Assembly (NCBI RefSeq): GCF_009177065.1 | Contig: NZ_WEZF01000004.1 | Coordinates: 291,804-355,803 of the forward strand | Length of the DNA stretch: 64,000 nt | Reading direction: 5' to 3' | Source: Tautonia marina | Lineage (GTDB): Bacteria; Planctomycetota; Planctomycetia; Isosphaerales; Isosphaeraceae | The notes under the pieces: model-generated | Database searches by the model: none | What the model was told of the DNA's origin: nothing | What the model saw: the letters and a program-made list of their open reading frames with translations, nothing else | Program-made: the position numbers and the translations under genes | Shown here: piece after piece, positions 18,733 to 28,231 of the stretch | Position numbering within the stretch: position 1 is the stretch's first letter | Layout of the letters: every line of letters begins with the position of its first letter

Positions 18733-19341
18733 ATGCCGCTCTTCGCTCCTCAAACGCCACCTGAAATCCGCTTTCATCAACTGCTCCGAGAAGCTCGTGA
18801 TGGCTCGACCGAAGCACGCTGGCTCGTTGTTCAACTCTTTCGGAAGATGATGCTTACGATTGCGAACGAGGAGGTCGATCAGGCGGTTCAGGCACGCGAA
18901 GCACCGTCCGACATCGTTCAGGAGACCATCGTCGAAGCGCAACGCGATCTGGACCGCTTTCATGGAATGACCGAGAAAGAGATGCGCGGGTGGCTGCGAA
19001 GAGTCTTGAAACGGAATATTCAAAACCTTCATCTAAAATACCGGACTATCAAGCGCGACCTGAAACGTGAACGATCAATCGAAACTCCAACTCAGAGTCA
19101 CGATCTCAGCATGACCGATCCGGGTCCGTCACCAAGCACGGTGTTGGATCGTCGTGAGCGACTGCAGGGGATCGATCGGGTCATCAAAACATTGCCCGAC
19201 CACTATCGCCAGGTCATTGAGCTCTACTATCGAAAAGGTTTCACCTTTGCTCAAATCGGAGAAGTCATGAAGCGATCGGAAGGGGCGGTTCGACAGCTCC
19301 ACGCCCGATCGCTTCATGAACTCAGCAAACGTCTCAAGTAA
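18733..19341 (+). CDS. Planctomycete-type ECF RNA polymerase sigma factor
   Basis: A 202-residue sigma-70 family protein, probably of the planctomycete group (Sig-70_plancto1 type). Region 2 is seen in 'GSTEARWLVVQLFRKMM', then 'APSDIVQETIVEAQRDLDRF' and 'MRGWLRRVLKRNIQNL'. Region 4 with its helix-turn-helix is 'LPDHYRQVIELYYRKGFTFA', then 'QIGEVMKRSEGAVRQLHARS'. It should direct core RNA polymerase to a specific promoter set; no anti-sigma factor gene is adjacent, which is common in this group. ATG 18733 was chosen because TACGGAG lies seven bases upstream and a promoter overlaps the earlier possible start. It faces the end of the nuo operon convergently. Confidence 0.92.
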   Translation: MPLFAPQTPPEIRFHQLLREARDGSTEARWLVVQLFRKMMLTIANEEVDQAVQAREAPSDIVQETIVEAQRDLDRFHGMTEKEMRGWLRRVLKRNIQNLHLKYRTIKRDLKRERSIETPTQSHDLSMTDPGPSPSTVLDRRERLQGIDRVIKTLPDHYRQVIELYYRKGFTFAQIGEVMKRSEGAVRQLHARSLHELSKRLK

Positions 19342-19372
19342 CCTGAGTGCCACTTCTCTCTGAGTTCGAAGC

Positions 19373-19395
19373 GACGTTCTGGTCAATGGAACGTC
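19373..19395. terminator. Weak hairpin between convergent sigma factor and nuoN genes
   Basis: A 7-bp stem (GACGTTC with GAACGTC) and a nine-base loop sit in the 79-base gap between the two stop codons. No T-run follows on either strand, so terminator function is only a possibility. Confidence 0.3.
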
Positions 19396-19420
19396 ACTTC
19401 CTTGAGGTACGCACCGCGAT

Positions 19421-21055
19421 TCAACGAGTTTCCTGAGCCTCGAGCTGGGCGAGTTCGTCGGTGAGGTCTTCGTTTGAAGGAGCTTCGACTCGTACTGGAG
19501 AGGGTTGATAAATCGCTGAATCGGCAGCCTGACGGCTTGCAGTTTGAAGCGGCCCTGGAATGCAACCGAGGACCAGGCTCAACACCGCACAGGTACCAAC
19601 TGCCGCGACCACAGGCCAACTAGGGCGAACTCGGTCGGTCGAATCGGTGACCTGCGCGGGAGTACCGTAATACATGGCTGCGACGATTCGCAGATAGTAA
19701 TAGGCACCCACTGCCGCGTTGATCACACCGATCACCGCCAGCAGTCGAAGCGAGGGAATCCCCTGGATCGGAGCCGCGTTCCAGGCGGAAGCGAAGATCA
19801 AAAACTTGCCCCAGAACCCCGCCAGCGGAGGTACTCCCGCAAGGCTGAACAGGCAGAGTGCCATGGCGAGGCTCAGCAGCGGCCGAGTGCGGGAGAGACC
19901 GGACAGGTCGTCGATCGTTTCAGCACGCTCCCCGACCCCTTCGAGGAGTAAGATGACTCCGAAGGCACCAAGGGTCATCAACGCGTAGGCTGCGAGATAG
20001 AAGATAAGACCTTCCGCCCCGGAGTTGGGTCCGAGGTTCGAGGGATCCTCGACCGTGGCAAATGCCACCGCGATGCCAATCATTAAGTACCCTGCGTGGG
20101 CAATCGATGAGTAGGCAAAGAGTCGCTTGAGATTGGTCTGGACCAGGGCCACGGTATTGCCAAGCACCAATGTTGCCGCCGCAATAATCCAGGCCAGGAA
20201 GACCGCCCGCTCCGACAGCATCGGATCACCCACACTGACGACCGAGGTGAGCACTCGGATCATCGCCACGAAGCCGATCCCCTTGGGAATCCAGGCGAGC
20301 AACGCGGTGATCACCGTCGGAGCTCCCTGGTACACGTCAGGGGCATAAAAGTGAAACGGGACTGCCGCCACGCGAAACCCGAGGCCGGCGGTGATGAACA
20401 CCACGGCGATCAGACCGAACGCAACGTTCCCCGAGGTGATAATCCCTTCCCCTTCGTGCATCAGAAAGGCGAGTGCTTTCAGATTCGTGACCCCGGTCAA
20501 CCCATAAAGGTAGGCGAACCCAAAAAGGAGTAAACCGGTCGAGAAGACACTCAGGAAGAAGTACTTCGTCGCTGCCTCTTGAGCCTGCCGATCGCGTCTC
20601 GGCAGGTACAGCAAGAGATAGGTGGGAATCGAAATCAATTCGAGCCCGACAAAGAGAAATACCAGTTCATTCGCGGTGCTGACCACCATCGAACCGGCAA
20701 TCACGAAGAGGATTGCCCCAAAGAACTCGGGAGCTCGATCATCTCCGATCTGATTCGATCCGAGCGCCAGCAAAATCAACCCGGTGAGGAGGAACGCGAG
20801 CCTCGCATAGAGCGATAGCGCATCGTTCAGAGCCACCGTGCCATAAGCGAAGTCGGTCGTTTCTAACCGAGCGATCGCAAGCAGGGTCACGAGCGACGCA
20901 AGGATTGCAGCTCCTGAGAGTCCAGCCCAGAGTGACCGCCCCCATCGTACGAAAGGTCCAGCCACCATGATGGTCGCGGCGGAGATCGAAAGAACGATTT
21001 CCGGCAGCAAGATCAGGAGTGTCCGGGTAAGCGTTTCCGACTGATCGGGAGTCAT
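19421..21055 (-). CDS. nuoN: NADH-quinone oxidoreductase subunit N
   Basis: A 544-residue proton-pumping membrane subunit of complex I, about 14 membrane segments. The conserved antiporter-type phrases 'FVGLELISIPTYLLLYL', 'AVPFHFYAPDVYQGAPT' and 'LKRLFAYSSIAHAGYLMIG' carry the key Glu and Lys residues of the channel. The C-terminus is extended by about 40 hydrophilic residues ending in a Glu-rich tail. It is the last of fourteen nuo genes; its ATG overlaps the nuoM stop (ATGA), showing translational coupling. Confidence 0.96.
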   Translation of the reverse strand: MTPDQSETLTRTLLILLPEIVLSISAATIMVAGPFVRWGRSLWAGLSGAAILASLVTLLAIARLETTDFAYGTVALNDALSLYARLAFLLTGLILLALGSNQIGDDRAPEFFGAILFVIAGSMVVSTANELVFLFVGLELISIPTYLLLYLPRRDRQAQEAATKYFFLSVFSTGLLLFGFAYLYGLTGVTNLKALAFLMHEGEGIITSGNVAFGLIAVVFITAGLGFRVAAVPFHFYAPDVYQGAPTVITALLAWIPKGIGFVAMIRVLTSVVSVGDPMLSERAVFLAWIIAAATLVLGNTVALVQTNLKRLFAYSSIAHAGYLMIGIAVAFATVEDPSNLGPNSGAEGLIFYLAAYALMTLGAFGVILLLEGVGERAETIDDLSGLSRTRPLLSLAMALCLFSLAGVPPLAGFWGKFLIFASAWNAAPIQGIPSLRLLAVIGVINAAVGAYYYLRIVAAMYYGTPAQVTDSTDRVRPSWPVVAAVGTCAVLSLVLGCIPGPLQTASRQAADSAIYQPSPVRVEAPSNEDLTDELAQLEAQETR

Positions 21056-22755
21056 TGGGCGATCACCTGCGCCGGTCCGGCGAGAAAGGCCCGAGGCGGC
21101 ACAGTGTCGCGCTCGGCCGAGACGGTCTGAGTCGATTCATCGGACCGGTCCGCCCCAACCTCGGGGAATCGAGCGACAATGGGCTCGACCGAAGGAGTGA
21201 TCCGGTCAAAGAACGGTTTGGGATAGACACCAATCAGCACAATGAGGACCAGCAGGGGAGCAAGCCCCGCGATCTCATACCATTGCACCGGAGGCACCTG
21301 CGTGTCGTGAGCGTGCCCGTGCTGCTCGGGCTCACGAAGGGGGCCGAAGATCACGCGTTGCAGCATCAGGAAGAGGTAGTAGGCGCCGAGGATGATTCCG
21401 AACCCTGCAAACACGGCAGCCACCGGGAACCGAGCGAAGCTTCCGACCAGAATCGGAAACTCTCCCACGAACCCATTGAGGCCAGGAACCGCGGCCGAGC
21501 CCAGTGAAGCAAGCATGAGAAAGAAGGCGAGCAAGGGCATCCGGTTCCAGATGCCTCCCATCTGACTCATCTCTCTCGTGTGATAGCGCTCATAGAGAAT
21601 GCCGACGCAGGCGAAGAGAGCCCCGGTGGTCAGGCCGTGATTGATCATCTGAAGCACGGCGCCATCCACACTGACCAGCGTCATGGAAAAGAGTCCGAGC
21701 GCGATGAAACCCATGTGACTGACCGAACTGTACGCCACAAGCCGTTTCACATCGGACTGGGCCAGTGCGGTAAGCGCTCCGTAAAGAATGCCGATCACCG
21801 CAATGGTGACAAGCATCGGAGCCAGGGCCGCGGCCCCCATCGGCGTCATGGCCAGATTAAAGCGGAGGAAGCCATATCCGCCAACCTTGAGCAAGACACC
21901 TGCGAGCAGGACAGAGCCCGCCGTGGGAGCTTCCACGTGAGCCAGGGGAAGCCAGGTGTGAAAGGGGAAGAGAGGAACCTTGATCGCAAACCCGGCAAAG
22001 AGCAGCAAGAAAATCAAGACCTGAGGTTGGAGCAAGAAGGCCCCATAACCCTCTGCCCCAACGGTTGTGCGGGTGTTGATCCACTCCTCCCATCGCAAAT
22101 TCGCCAGTCCGGACGTTAATTCCGGGATCGAGAACGTCAACACACGCTCAGGCGAATACTGGTAATGCACGACAATCAGTGCAATCACACCGAGGAGCGT
22201 GAGCAAGCTGCCGGCCAACGTGTAAAGAAAGAACGTGATCGACGCACGTTTTCGTTCGGGTCCACCAAAGAGCCCCACGAGAAAAAAGAGGGGGATCAGG
22301 GTGAACTCGAAGAAGATGTAGAACAAGACGACATCGAGGCTCGCGAACAGACCGAGCAGCCCCGTTTCGAGGAACAGCAGCAACGCGTAATACGTTGACG
22401 AGCGTTCGACGATGGACGACCACGACGAGAAGACGGCCGTGATCATCAGCAACGCGGTCAGGGTGAAGAGAGAAAGCCCCAACCCATCAAGCCCCATTGC
22501 GAAACGGATGCCCGGCCCGTCGCCGACGGCAACCCAGGGCAGACCGTAGTGTCCCTCGCTCGACTGGGTCGAGAATTGCGGGTCTGCGGAACCGACCTGA
22601 AAGGCAAAGGTCAAGATGAGCGAGAGGGCAAGGGTGACGAGGGTCGTCACCAGAGCACCCGATCGGGCGACGGTATGGTCAAGCCTGGGCGCGAGTAAGA
22701 GCGCGAGGCCCCCAAACAGGGGAAGCATGACCGTGATTACCAGGAGCGTTGCCAT
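21052..22755 (-). CDS. nuoM: NADH-quinone oxidoreductase subunit M
   Basis: A 567-residue antiporter-like membrane subunit of complex I. Recognised by 'FFEFTLIPLFFLVGLFGG', 'KVPLFPFHTWLPLAHVEAPT', 'DVKRLVAYSSVSHMGFIALG' and 'INHGLTTGALFACVG', which hold the conserved Glu, Lys and His of the proton path. An AAGGA ribosome binding site lies seven bases before the ATG. A 72-base gap separates it from nuoL; it overlaps nuoN by four bases. A hydrophilic C-terminal tail of about 60 residues follows the last helix. Confidence 0.97.
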   Translation of the reverse strand: MATLLVITVMLPLFGGLALLLAPRLDHTVARSGALVTTLVTLALSLILTFAFQVGSADPQFSTQSSEGHYGLPWVAVGDGPGIRFAMGLDGLGLSLFTLTALLMITAVFSSWSSIVERSSTYYALLLFLETGLLGLFASLDVVLFYIFFEFTLIPLFFLVGLFGGPERKRASITFFLYTLAGSLLTLLGVIALIVVHYQYSPERVLTFSIPELTSGLANLRWEEWINTRTTVGAEGYGAFLLQPQVLIFLLLFAGFAIKVPLFPFHTWLPLAHVEAPTAGSVLLAGVLLKVGGYGFLRFNLAMTPMGAAALAPMLVTIAVIGILYGALTALAQSDVKRLVAYSSVSHMGFIALGLFSMTLVSVDGAVLQMINHGLTTGALFACVGILYERYHTREMSQMGGIWNRMPLLAFFLMLASLGSAAVPGLNGFVGEFPILVGSFARFPVAAVFAGFGIILGAYYLFLMLQRVIFGPLREPEQHGHAHDTQVPPVQWYEIAGLAPLLVLIVLIGVYPKPFFDRITPSVEPIVARFPEVGADRSDESTQTVSAERDTVPPRAFLAGPAQVIAQ

Positions 22756-22827
22756 CTCGAATTCCTTCTCACCTCGGATCGATGCGGGGGGCTTGAAGCG
22801 GGGCCAGGCGATCGGTTTTCACTTGGA

Positions 22828-25038
22828 TTAGCCGACGAACATCAAGAGGATCAAAAGCGCGGCAATCCCCATGGCGGTCACAATCGCGTAGGACTGGACC
22901 AAGCCGTTTTGGAGCGGTCGAAGCGCGTCTTGACCAATCAGTCGAGGCACAAAGGCCACGAATTTCACCAGGCCATCGATGACATAAACATCGAAATACC
23001 GGCTGATGGTAGCAAGAAGTCTCGTGGGAGCAACGACGAGCACGGAATAGGCTTCGTCCACGTAGAACTTGTTCCACGAGGCGTTTGCCAGGGGACGAAT
23101 GGCATTGAACAGCTTGCTCGGAAGTTCGGAAGGTCGAGCATACATGATGATGCTCAGACCGAGGCCGATGAGGGCTGCCAGTGTTCCCGTGATTGCGGTG
23201 GCCCAGTCAAACTCATGCTTGCCATGTTCGAGCAGATCGAACGTCGGGGTTGCCTCAACATGGTGTGCGAACCAGTGAGTCGTGGGGCCGAAAATGACAC
23301 CGACCAGGACCGCACAGACGGCCAGCACCATTAACGGAACGGTCATGATCGGCGGTGATTCGTGACCGAAATGGGAATCGTGACCGTGATGGGAGTCATC
23401 GCCGTGTCCGTGAGGAGCGTGGTGCCCCTGAGACTCCGGTTCACTTCGGTGAGACCCCATTGCAGAATCGTAGCGAGCAAGCTCGGGAGAGTCTGGGGCA
23501 GGCGTATCGACGCCGAAGGCCGCTCCGCCTGAAACAGCATGTGCGTCCGAAGCGGATCCGGAGGTCGAATGATGGCCATCCGGAGTCGGTAATTTCTCCG
23601 GACCCCAGAAGGTCAGGAAGAAGGCTCGCCCCGTGTAGAAGGCCGTGAGCAACGCAGTGAAGGTCGCGACCCAGTAGATTCCGAGATAGAGTCCGGCGTA
23701 GCGGACACTCTCGTCGTGAGATGCGGCACTCAATGCGGCAAGAATCTCGTCCTTACTCCAGAATCCCGCCAATGGGAACAGACCGCAGAGGGCCAGGGCA
23801 CCGATCGCGAAGGTCCAGCACGTATAAGGAAGTCGGTGGCGAAGCCCACCAAACTGTCTCATGTCGATGACGCCACCCATCGCGTGCATGACAGAACCGG
23901 ACCCGAGGAAGAGCAATGCCTTGAAGAACGCGTGGGTAAACAGATGAAACACCGCGGCGATCACAGCGAACTGTGCGATGTGACCCACCGCCGCGCCCAG
24001 GCCCATGAACATAAATCCGAGTTGGCTCACGGTGGAGTAGGCCAAAACACGTTTCAAATCCGTTTGCGTCAGCGCGATCAACGCGGCGAGCAGCGCTGTT
24101 GCGCAGCCGATGGTCGATACGACAGCCTGAAGACCGGGTTCGGCTGCGAGCAGGAGACTGGATCGAGCGAGCAGGTAGACCCCGGCCGTCACCATGGTTG
24201 CGGCATGGATAAGGGCGGACACCGGCGTTGGGCCTTCCATGGCGTCGGGCAGCCAGACATAGAGAGGAATCTGAGCACTTTTCGCGGTCGCCGCCCAGAA
24301 CAGGAGTAAAACGACCCAGAACAGGGCCGACTGCCCGAGAAACAGCGGTGTTGAGGAGAGAAGGTCCCGAGTCTCCAGTGTCAGGATATTCGAGTAACTC
24401 AGGTCATGGTTCGGCGCGTAGGTCCAAAGGATGAACAGGGCGATCGCAAACCCAAGGTCGCCGATCCGATTGACGAGGAACGCTTTCTTGGCTGCTTCCG
24501 CGGCCTCTGGCTTGGCGTACCAGAACCCAATGAGAAGGTAGCTACAGAGACCGACGCCTTCCCAGAAGGCATAGGTGAGCAGGAAGTTGCTCGAAAGCAC
24601 CAGTCCCGTCATCGAGAAGACGAACATGCCGAAAACAAAGAAGAACCGTGGATAACCAGGGTCTCCAGCCATGTAGCCCGCGGCAAAGACGGCGACGATC
24701 GATGCCACGAATGTCACCATTCCGAGCATCATGGTCGTGAGGCCGTCCACCCGAAACTCGATCGGGATCGTCAGGGCGGCATCTCTGAGATCAGTCTCGG
24801 CGGCCTCCGCGGAAGCGATCGTCTGATCGATATTGAACCAGGAATAAACCTGGGTGACCTCGGCCCCATCGGTGCCGAGGAGGATGGTCAAACTGAGCAA
24901 AAAGGAGAGGGCGATTCCAGCGATGACCGGCAGGTGGTTCCAGCCCTGCAATCGCCGGCCGCCGACGAAGGCGATGAGCCCGCCCAGAAGGGGCAGTAGC
25001 GGGATCAGCCAGACGTTGCGGATCAGCGACTCAACCAC
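22828..25038 (-). CDS. nuoL: NADH-quinone oxidoreductase subunit L with His-rich insert
   Basis: A 736-residue antiporter-like subunit with the lateral helix of complex I. Family phrases include 'FWEGVGLCSYLLIGFWY', 'IPLYVWLPDAMEGPTPVSAL', 'LKRVLAYSTVSQLGFMFMG' and 'LFTHAFFKALLFLGSGSVMH'. It is about 120 residues longer than E. coli NuoL (613). Much of the excess is a hydrophilic loop at roughly residues 485-565 (23350-23580) with many His residues, such as 'HHAPHGHGDDSHHGHDSHFG'. The GTG start is supported by GGGAG seven bases upstream; it overlaps nuoK by eight bases. The gene ends with a C-terminal helix. Confidence 0.96.
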   Translation of the reverse strand: MVESLIRNVWLIPLLPLLGGLIAFVGGRRLQGWNHLPVIAGIALSFLLSLTILLGTDGAEVTQVYSWFNIDQTIASAEAAETDLRDAALTIPIEFRVDGLTTMMLGMVTFVASIVAVFAAGYMAGDPGYPRFFFVFGMFVFSMTGLVLSSNFLLTYAFWEGVGLCSYLLIGFWYAKPEAAEAAKKAFLVNRIGDLGFAIALFILWTYAPNHDLSYSNILTLETRDLLSSTPLFLGQSALFWVVLLLFWAATAKSAQIPLYVWLPDAMEGPTPVSALIHAATMVTAGVYLLARSSLLLAAEPGLQAVVSTIGCATALLAALIALTQTDLKRVLAYSTVSQLGFMFMGLGAAVGHIAQFAVIAAVFHLFTHAFFKALLFLGSGSVMHAMGGVIDMRQFGGLRHRLPYTCWTFAIGALALCGLFPLAGFWSKDEILAALSAASHDESVRYAGLYLGIYWVATFTALLTAFYTGRAFFLTFWGPEKLPTPDGHHSTSGSASDAHAVSGGAAFGVDTPAPDSPELARYDSAMGSHRSEPESQGHHAPHGHGDDSHHGHDSHFGHESPPIMTVPLMVLAVCAVLVGVIFGPTTHWFAHHVEATPTFDLLEHGKHEFDWATAITGTLAALIGLGLSIIMYARPSELPSKLFNAIRPLANASWNKFYVDEAYSVLVVAPTRLLATISRYFDVYVIDGLVKFVAFVPRLIGQDALRPLQNGLVQSYAIVTAMGIAALLILLMFVG

Positions 25039-25492
25039 GACGTTGCTCCCAGGGCTGGCGAGGGTGCGGCGGTTCCACGCCGGACGGGGTCAGGTTCGGA
25101 TAGCTTTCGGGTCCAGGCAGCGGGACGTACGGCTCGGCCTTATCCGTATCGAGCGACTCAGGCAACCCAGACTCGCGGAGGCCTTGCCAGAGCGAAACAT
25201 CGAGCGAGCGGTTTCGATTGAACAGGACCAGAATGAGGGCGAGGGCCAGGGCGGCCTCACTCGCGGCGACGGTCAGCATCACGATGGTGAAGACCTGCCC
25301 CGTCCAGTTCCCATGAAACCGACTGAACGAGACGAGCGTCAGTGCGGTCCCCTGGAGCATCATCTCGGCCGAAAGAAACATGACGATCAGGTTTCTCCGG
25401 GAGAGAAACCCGAGCATCCCCAACGACATCAGCGCGGCGCCGATGATCAGGTAGTTCGAGAGCTGATCAAAAGAAAAAGCGTAGTCCGTCAT
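25031..25492 (-). CDS. nuoK: NADH-quinone oxidoreductase subunit K, C-terminally extended
   Basis: A 153-residue small membrane subunit of complex I with three membrane helices in the first 100 residues. The conserved intramembrane Glu residues are visible in 'VMFLSAEMMLQG' and 'LTVAASEAALALALIL'. E. coli NuoK has 100 residues, so the last ~50 residues (Pro-rich, after 'LFNRNRSLDVS') are an extension of unknown role. It lies 57 bases after the nuoJ stop and overlaps nuoL. Confidence 0.95.
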   Translation of the reverse strand: MTDYAFSFDQLSNYLIIGAALMSLGMLGFLSRRNLIVMFLSAEMMLQGTALTLVSFSRFHGNWTGQVFTIVMLTVAASEAALALALILVLFNRNRSLDVSLWQGLRESGLPESLDTDKAEPYVPLPGPESYPNLTPSGVEPPHPRQPWEQRRG

Positions 25493-25549
25493 GGATTCAA
25501 GGGCCTCTGTCGAGTTCTCGCTCCGTTCAGAAGAGAATCAGCTCACGCG

Positions 25550-26422
25550 TCAGGCAGTTCCGGCAGGGGCAGACGAAGATCCGGGCGCCGAGCCTCCAGA
25601 GCGATCGGGGCGAACCGGAGTTCGGGGTGTTGCGATGGCAACGGCTCCAATCAGGGCAATAAACAGGAGCAACCCGATCACCTCCACCGTCAACAAATGG
25701 TCGGTGAAAAGAGTTCCTCCCAGGCCTGCGACGTGGGGCGGACGCTGGCCAAACTCAACCGGTTTGGGCAGGCGAGCCGTTTCGCGAACTGCGGAGGACG
25801 CCACCAGAGCCACCGGATCGATTGAGGAATTCTCAACCTCAATCAAGTCCTGGACCGACACGACGGGCGAGGGAGTTTCGGGAGTCACGTCAGAGCCCGT
25901 GGCGATGATTGAAGCGACTAAGGCACCCAGGAGCAAGAGGCTGGTGAATGACGACGCCAGAGGACGCCGGGCACTTCGGTCGTAAATGGCTTGCCCGTGG
26001 GATTGAGCGAGCATCAATACGAACAAGAAGGTGACGATGATGGCTCCGGCGTAGACGATCACCGTCCCCGCCGCCAGGAACTGTGCTCCCGCCAAGAGAA
26101 ACAAACCCGAGCTGGAGAGCACGACCGTGGCGAACCAGAGTGCCGAGTACACCGGATCGCGAGCGGTGATCATCAGGACTGCGCCCACGAGCGCTAGGAT
26201 GCTGAAGGCGTAGAAAAACAAGGTCGGCAGGAGGGGGCCCGGAGGCGTCAGGAGGGGAAGGATCAGCAATAAAGTGATCCCGGCAAGGAGTGCACCGACC
26301 GAGGTGGCGCGGGTCGTCCGAGCCCCTCCGTGGCGATGGGGCAACAGGAGCCACAAACCCACCCAGCCGAATACGACGATCGCCAGGATCCAGCCGAAGT
26401 CGCGAGTGTCGAGCAGCGTCAC
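25550..26422 (-). CDS. nuoJ: NADH-quinone oxidoreductase subunit J
   Basis: A 290-residue membrane subunit of complex I. The core 'DPVYSALWFATVVLSSSGLF', 'AAGTVIVYAGAIIVTFLFVL' and the final 'VEVIGLLLFIALIGAVAIA' helix are typical. It is longer than the E. coli protein (184) because of a hydrophilic loop of about 70 residues between helices 4 and 5. The GTG at 26422 was chosen because AGGAG lies eight bases upstream and because it starts four bases after the nuoI stop; a longer in-frame extension would overlap nuoI. Confidence 0.95.
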   Translation of the reverse strand: MTLLDTRDFGWILAIVVFGWVGLWLLLPHRHGGARTTRATSVGALLAGITLLLILPLLTPPGPLLPTLFFYAFSILALVGAVLMITARDPVYSALWFATVVLSSSGLFLLAGAQFLAAGTVIVYAGAIIVTFLFVLMLAQSHGQAIYDRSARRPLASSFTSLLLLGALVASIIATGSDVTPETPSPVVSVQDLIEVENSSIDPVALVASSAVRETARLPKPVEFGQRPPHVAGLGGTLFTDHLLTVEVIGLLLFIALIGAVAIATPRTPVRPDRSGGSAPGSSSAPAGTA

Positions 26423-26426
26423 GGGG

Positions 26427-27053
26427 TCAGCTCCTGGAGGGCATGTCGGCGGAGGAGGAGGATCGAGGGCCAGGCCCCCCGGGTTCAAGCGGCGAAGTAG
26501 GCAGGGCAAGGGTCGCCGGGGGATTTCCCGACTGCATCGGCTCGGCATCCTTGGTCATGTCAAAGACCGAAAGGAGCTTGGTTTTGTCGTAGATCATCTC
26601 TTCCCGACTGAGACCGGTGAGGTCGTACAGGCCAGTCAGTTCAATCGCATCGACCGGGCAGGCTTCCTCGCACATGCCGCAGTAGATGCACCGCAATTCG
26701 TCGATCACGAAGCTTTCAGGATACTTCTCGCGATCGTCCCACTCAGGCGGAGCGGTGGCCCCGACGATGTCGATGCAATGCGCAGGGCAGGCGGTGGCGC
26801 AGAGCATGCAGGCGACGCATTTCACGCGCCCTTGCTCGTCTTTGTTGAGACGGTGAACCCCACGATAGTTCGCCGAGGGAACATGCTGCTCCTCAGGGTA
26901 CTGGACCGTGATGGCCTTTCCACCAACAGCCGCCCCGAGAATGTGACGTCCGGTGACCGCGAGCCCACCGAGAATTTGAGGCAGGTAGGTTTTTTCGAAA
27001 AGCGTGAGCTTCGGTGGCTCAACACGCTTGAGGTTGGGATCATCCAGTTTCAT
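26427..27053 (-). CDS. nuoI: NADH-quinone oxidoreductase subunit I (two [4Fe-4S])
   Basis: A 208-residue peripheral subunit holding clusters N6a and N6b of complex I. The two CX2CX2CX3C ferredoxin motifs are 'CVACMLCATACPAHC' and 'CIYCGMCEEACPVDA'. The ATG at 27053 was chosen because GGAGGA lies a few bases upstream, giving the usual NuoI length; the upstream open frame overlaps nuoH and is not similar. The last ~30 residues are Pro/Ser-rich and unusual. Confidence 0.96.
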   Translation of the reverse strand: MKLDDPNLKRVEPPKLTLFEKTYLPQILGGLAVTGRHILGAAVGGKAITVQYPEEQHVPSANYRGVHRLNKDEQGRVKCVACMLCATACPAHCIDIVGATAPPEWDDREKYPESFVIDELRCIYCGMCEEACPVDAIELTGLYDLTGLSREEMIYDKTKLLSVFDMTKDAEPMQSGNPPATLALPTSPLEPGGPGPRSSSSADMPSRS

Positions 27054-27097
27054 GAGAGTCCTCCGGGAGTGAAACAATTCGGGAGTGTCTGCTGCGC

Positions 27098-28162
27098 TCA
27101 GCCGATACCCCGGAAGATTTGAAGAAGAATCATGGTCACGATGAGATTTAACAAGGCCAAGGGAATCATCGCCTTCCAGGCGAGGTTCATGAGTTGGTCG
27201 TAGCGGAAACGGGGCAAGGTCCAACGAATCCACATGATGAAGACGACCATCAGGAAGACCTTGAAGAACAGGACTCCCACCTTGATCACCGCCGGAATCC
27301 AGCCATTCGAACTAAGGTCGAAGAAGAGGGGATCCCAACCTCCCAGGAAGAGGATCGACATCAGGAAGCTGACCGTGATCACATGCAAGTATTCGCCAAG
27401 GAAAAACATGCCGAACTTCATCGCCGAATATTCGGTATGAAAGCCACCAACAAGTTCCTGCTCAGCTTCCGCAAGGTCGAAGGGCAAGCGATTCGTCTCG
27501 GCGAAAGCGCTGATCAGAAAGATGAGGCATCCAAGCGGTTGGACGAGAATTCCCCAGGCAGGGATGAATCCCAATCCATTTTGCTCTTGCCACGACATGA
27601 TCTCGCCGAGATCAAGGGAGCGGGCCATCATGACCATCCCGATCACGGAAAGACCGAGCGGGATTTCGTAACTAATGATCTGAGCGCTGTTACGCAACCC
27701 ACCGAGAAACGAGTATTTGTTGTTTGAGGCCCAGCCGCCGAGGATCACCGCATAGACCGCAAGGCTGCCGATGGCGAAGACATAAAGAATTCCAATATCG
27801 ACATTCGGAGCAATCTGGAATTCAATCGCATGCCCGTTGACTGTCGGAGCGTCCGAACCGACCGGTCCGAACGGCACGACCGCGAAGCCGATGGTGGCGG
27901 CAACAATGGCAATGGCCGGAGCGAGCACGTAGATCGGTCGGTTGACGTAGCCGGGGATCACATCCTCCTTCAGCAACATCTTCGCACCGTCGGCGAGTGG
28001 CTGAAGGAGGCCGAACGGGCCGGCCCGATTGGGGCCAACGCGGTCCTGAGCCCAGGCCGCGATCTTCCGTTCGAGCATGATCATGTACGCCACGGCACCC
28101 TGGAAGAGTCCGACGATCACGAGGATCTTCACCAGGATGACGAGAATCTGCCAGGTCGCCAT
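27098..28162 (-). CDS. nuoH: NADH-quinone oxidoreductase subunit H
   Basis: A 354-residue membrane subunit forming the quinone chamber of complex I, with about eight helices. Hallmarks are 'ERKIAAWAQDRVGPNRAGPF', 'GLLQPLADGAKMLLKED', 'AETNRLPFDLAEAEQELVGG' and 'FIMWIRWTLPRFRYDQLM'. These carry the conserved acidic and Arg residues near the quinone site. AAGGAAG is placed about nine bases before the ATG. It sits between nuoG and nuoI. Confidence 0.97.
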   Translation of the reverse strand: MATWQILVILVKILVIVGLFQGAVAYMIMLERKIAAWAQDRVGPNRAGPFGLLQPLADGAKMLLKEDVIPGYVNRPIYVLAPAIAIVAATIGFAVVPFGPVGSDAPTVNGHAIEFQIAPNVDIGILYVFAIGSLAVYAVILGGWASNNKYSFLGGLRNSAQIISYEIPLGLSVIGMVMMARSLDLGEIMSWQEQNGLGFIPAWGILVQPLGCLIFLISAFAETNRLPFDLAEAEQELVGGFHTEYSAMKFGMFFLGEYLHVITVSFLMSILFLGGWDPLFFDLSSNGWIPAVIKVGVLFFKVFLMVVFIMWIRWTLPRFRYDQLMNLAWKAMIPLALLNLIVTMILLQIFRGIG

Positions 28163-28231
28163 TGCCCGAGTCTTCCTTCAATTGGCATCACGGATTGAAA
28201 GTCACTGCATGCCGTCAGTTCTGACGGTCCA

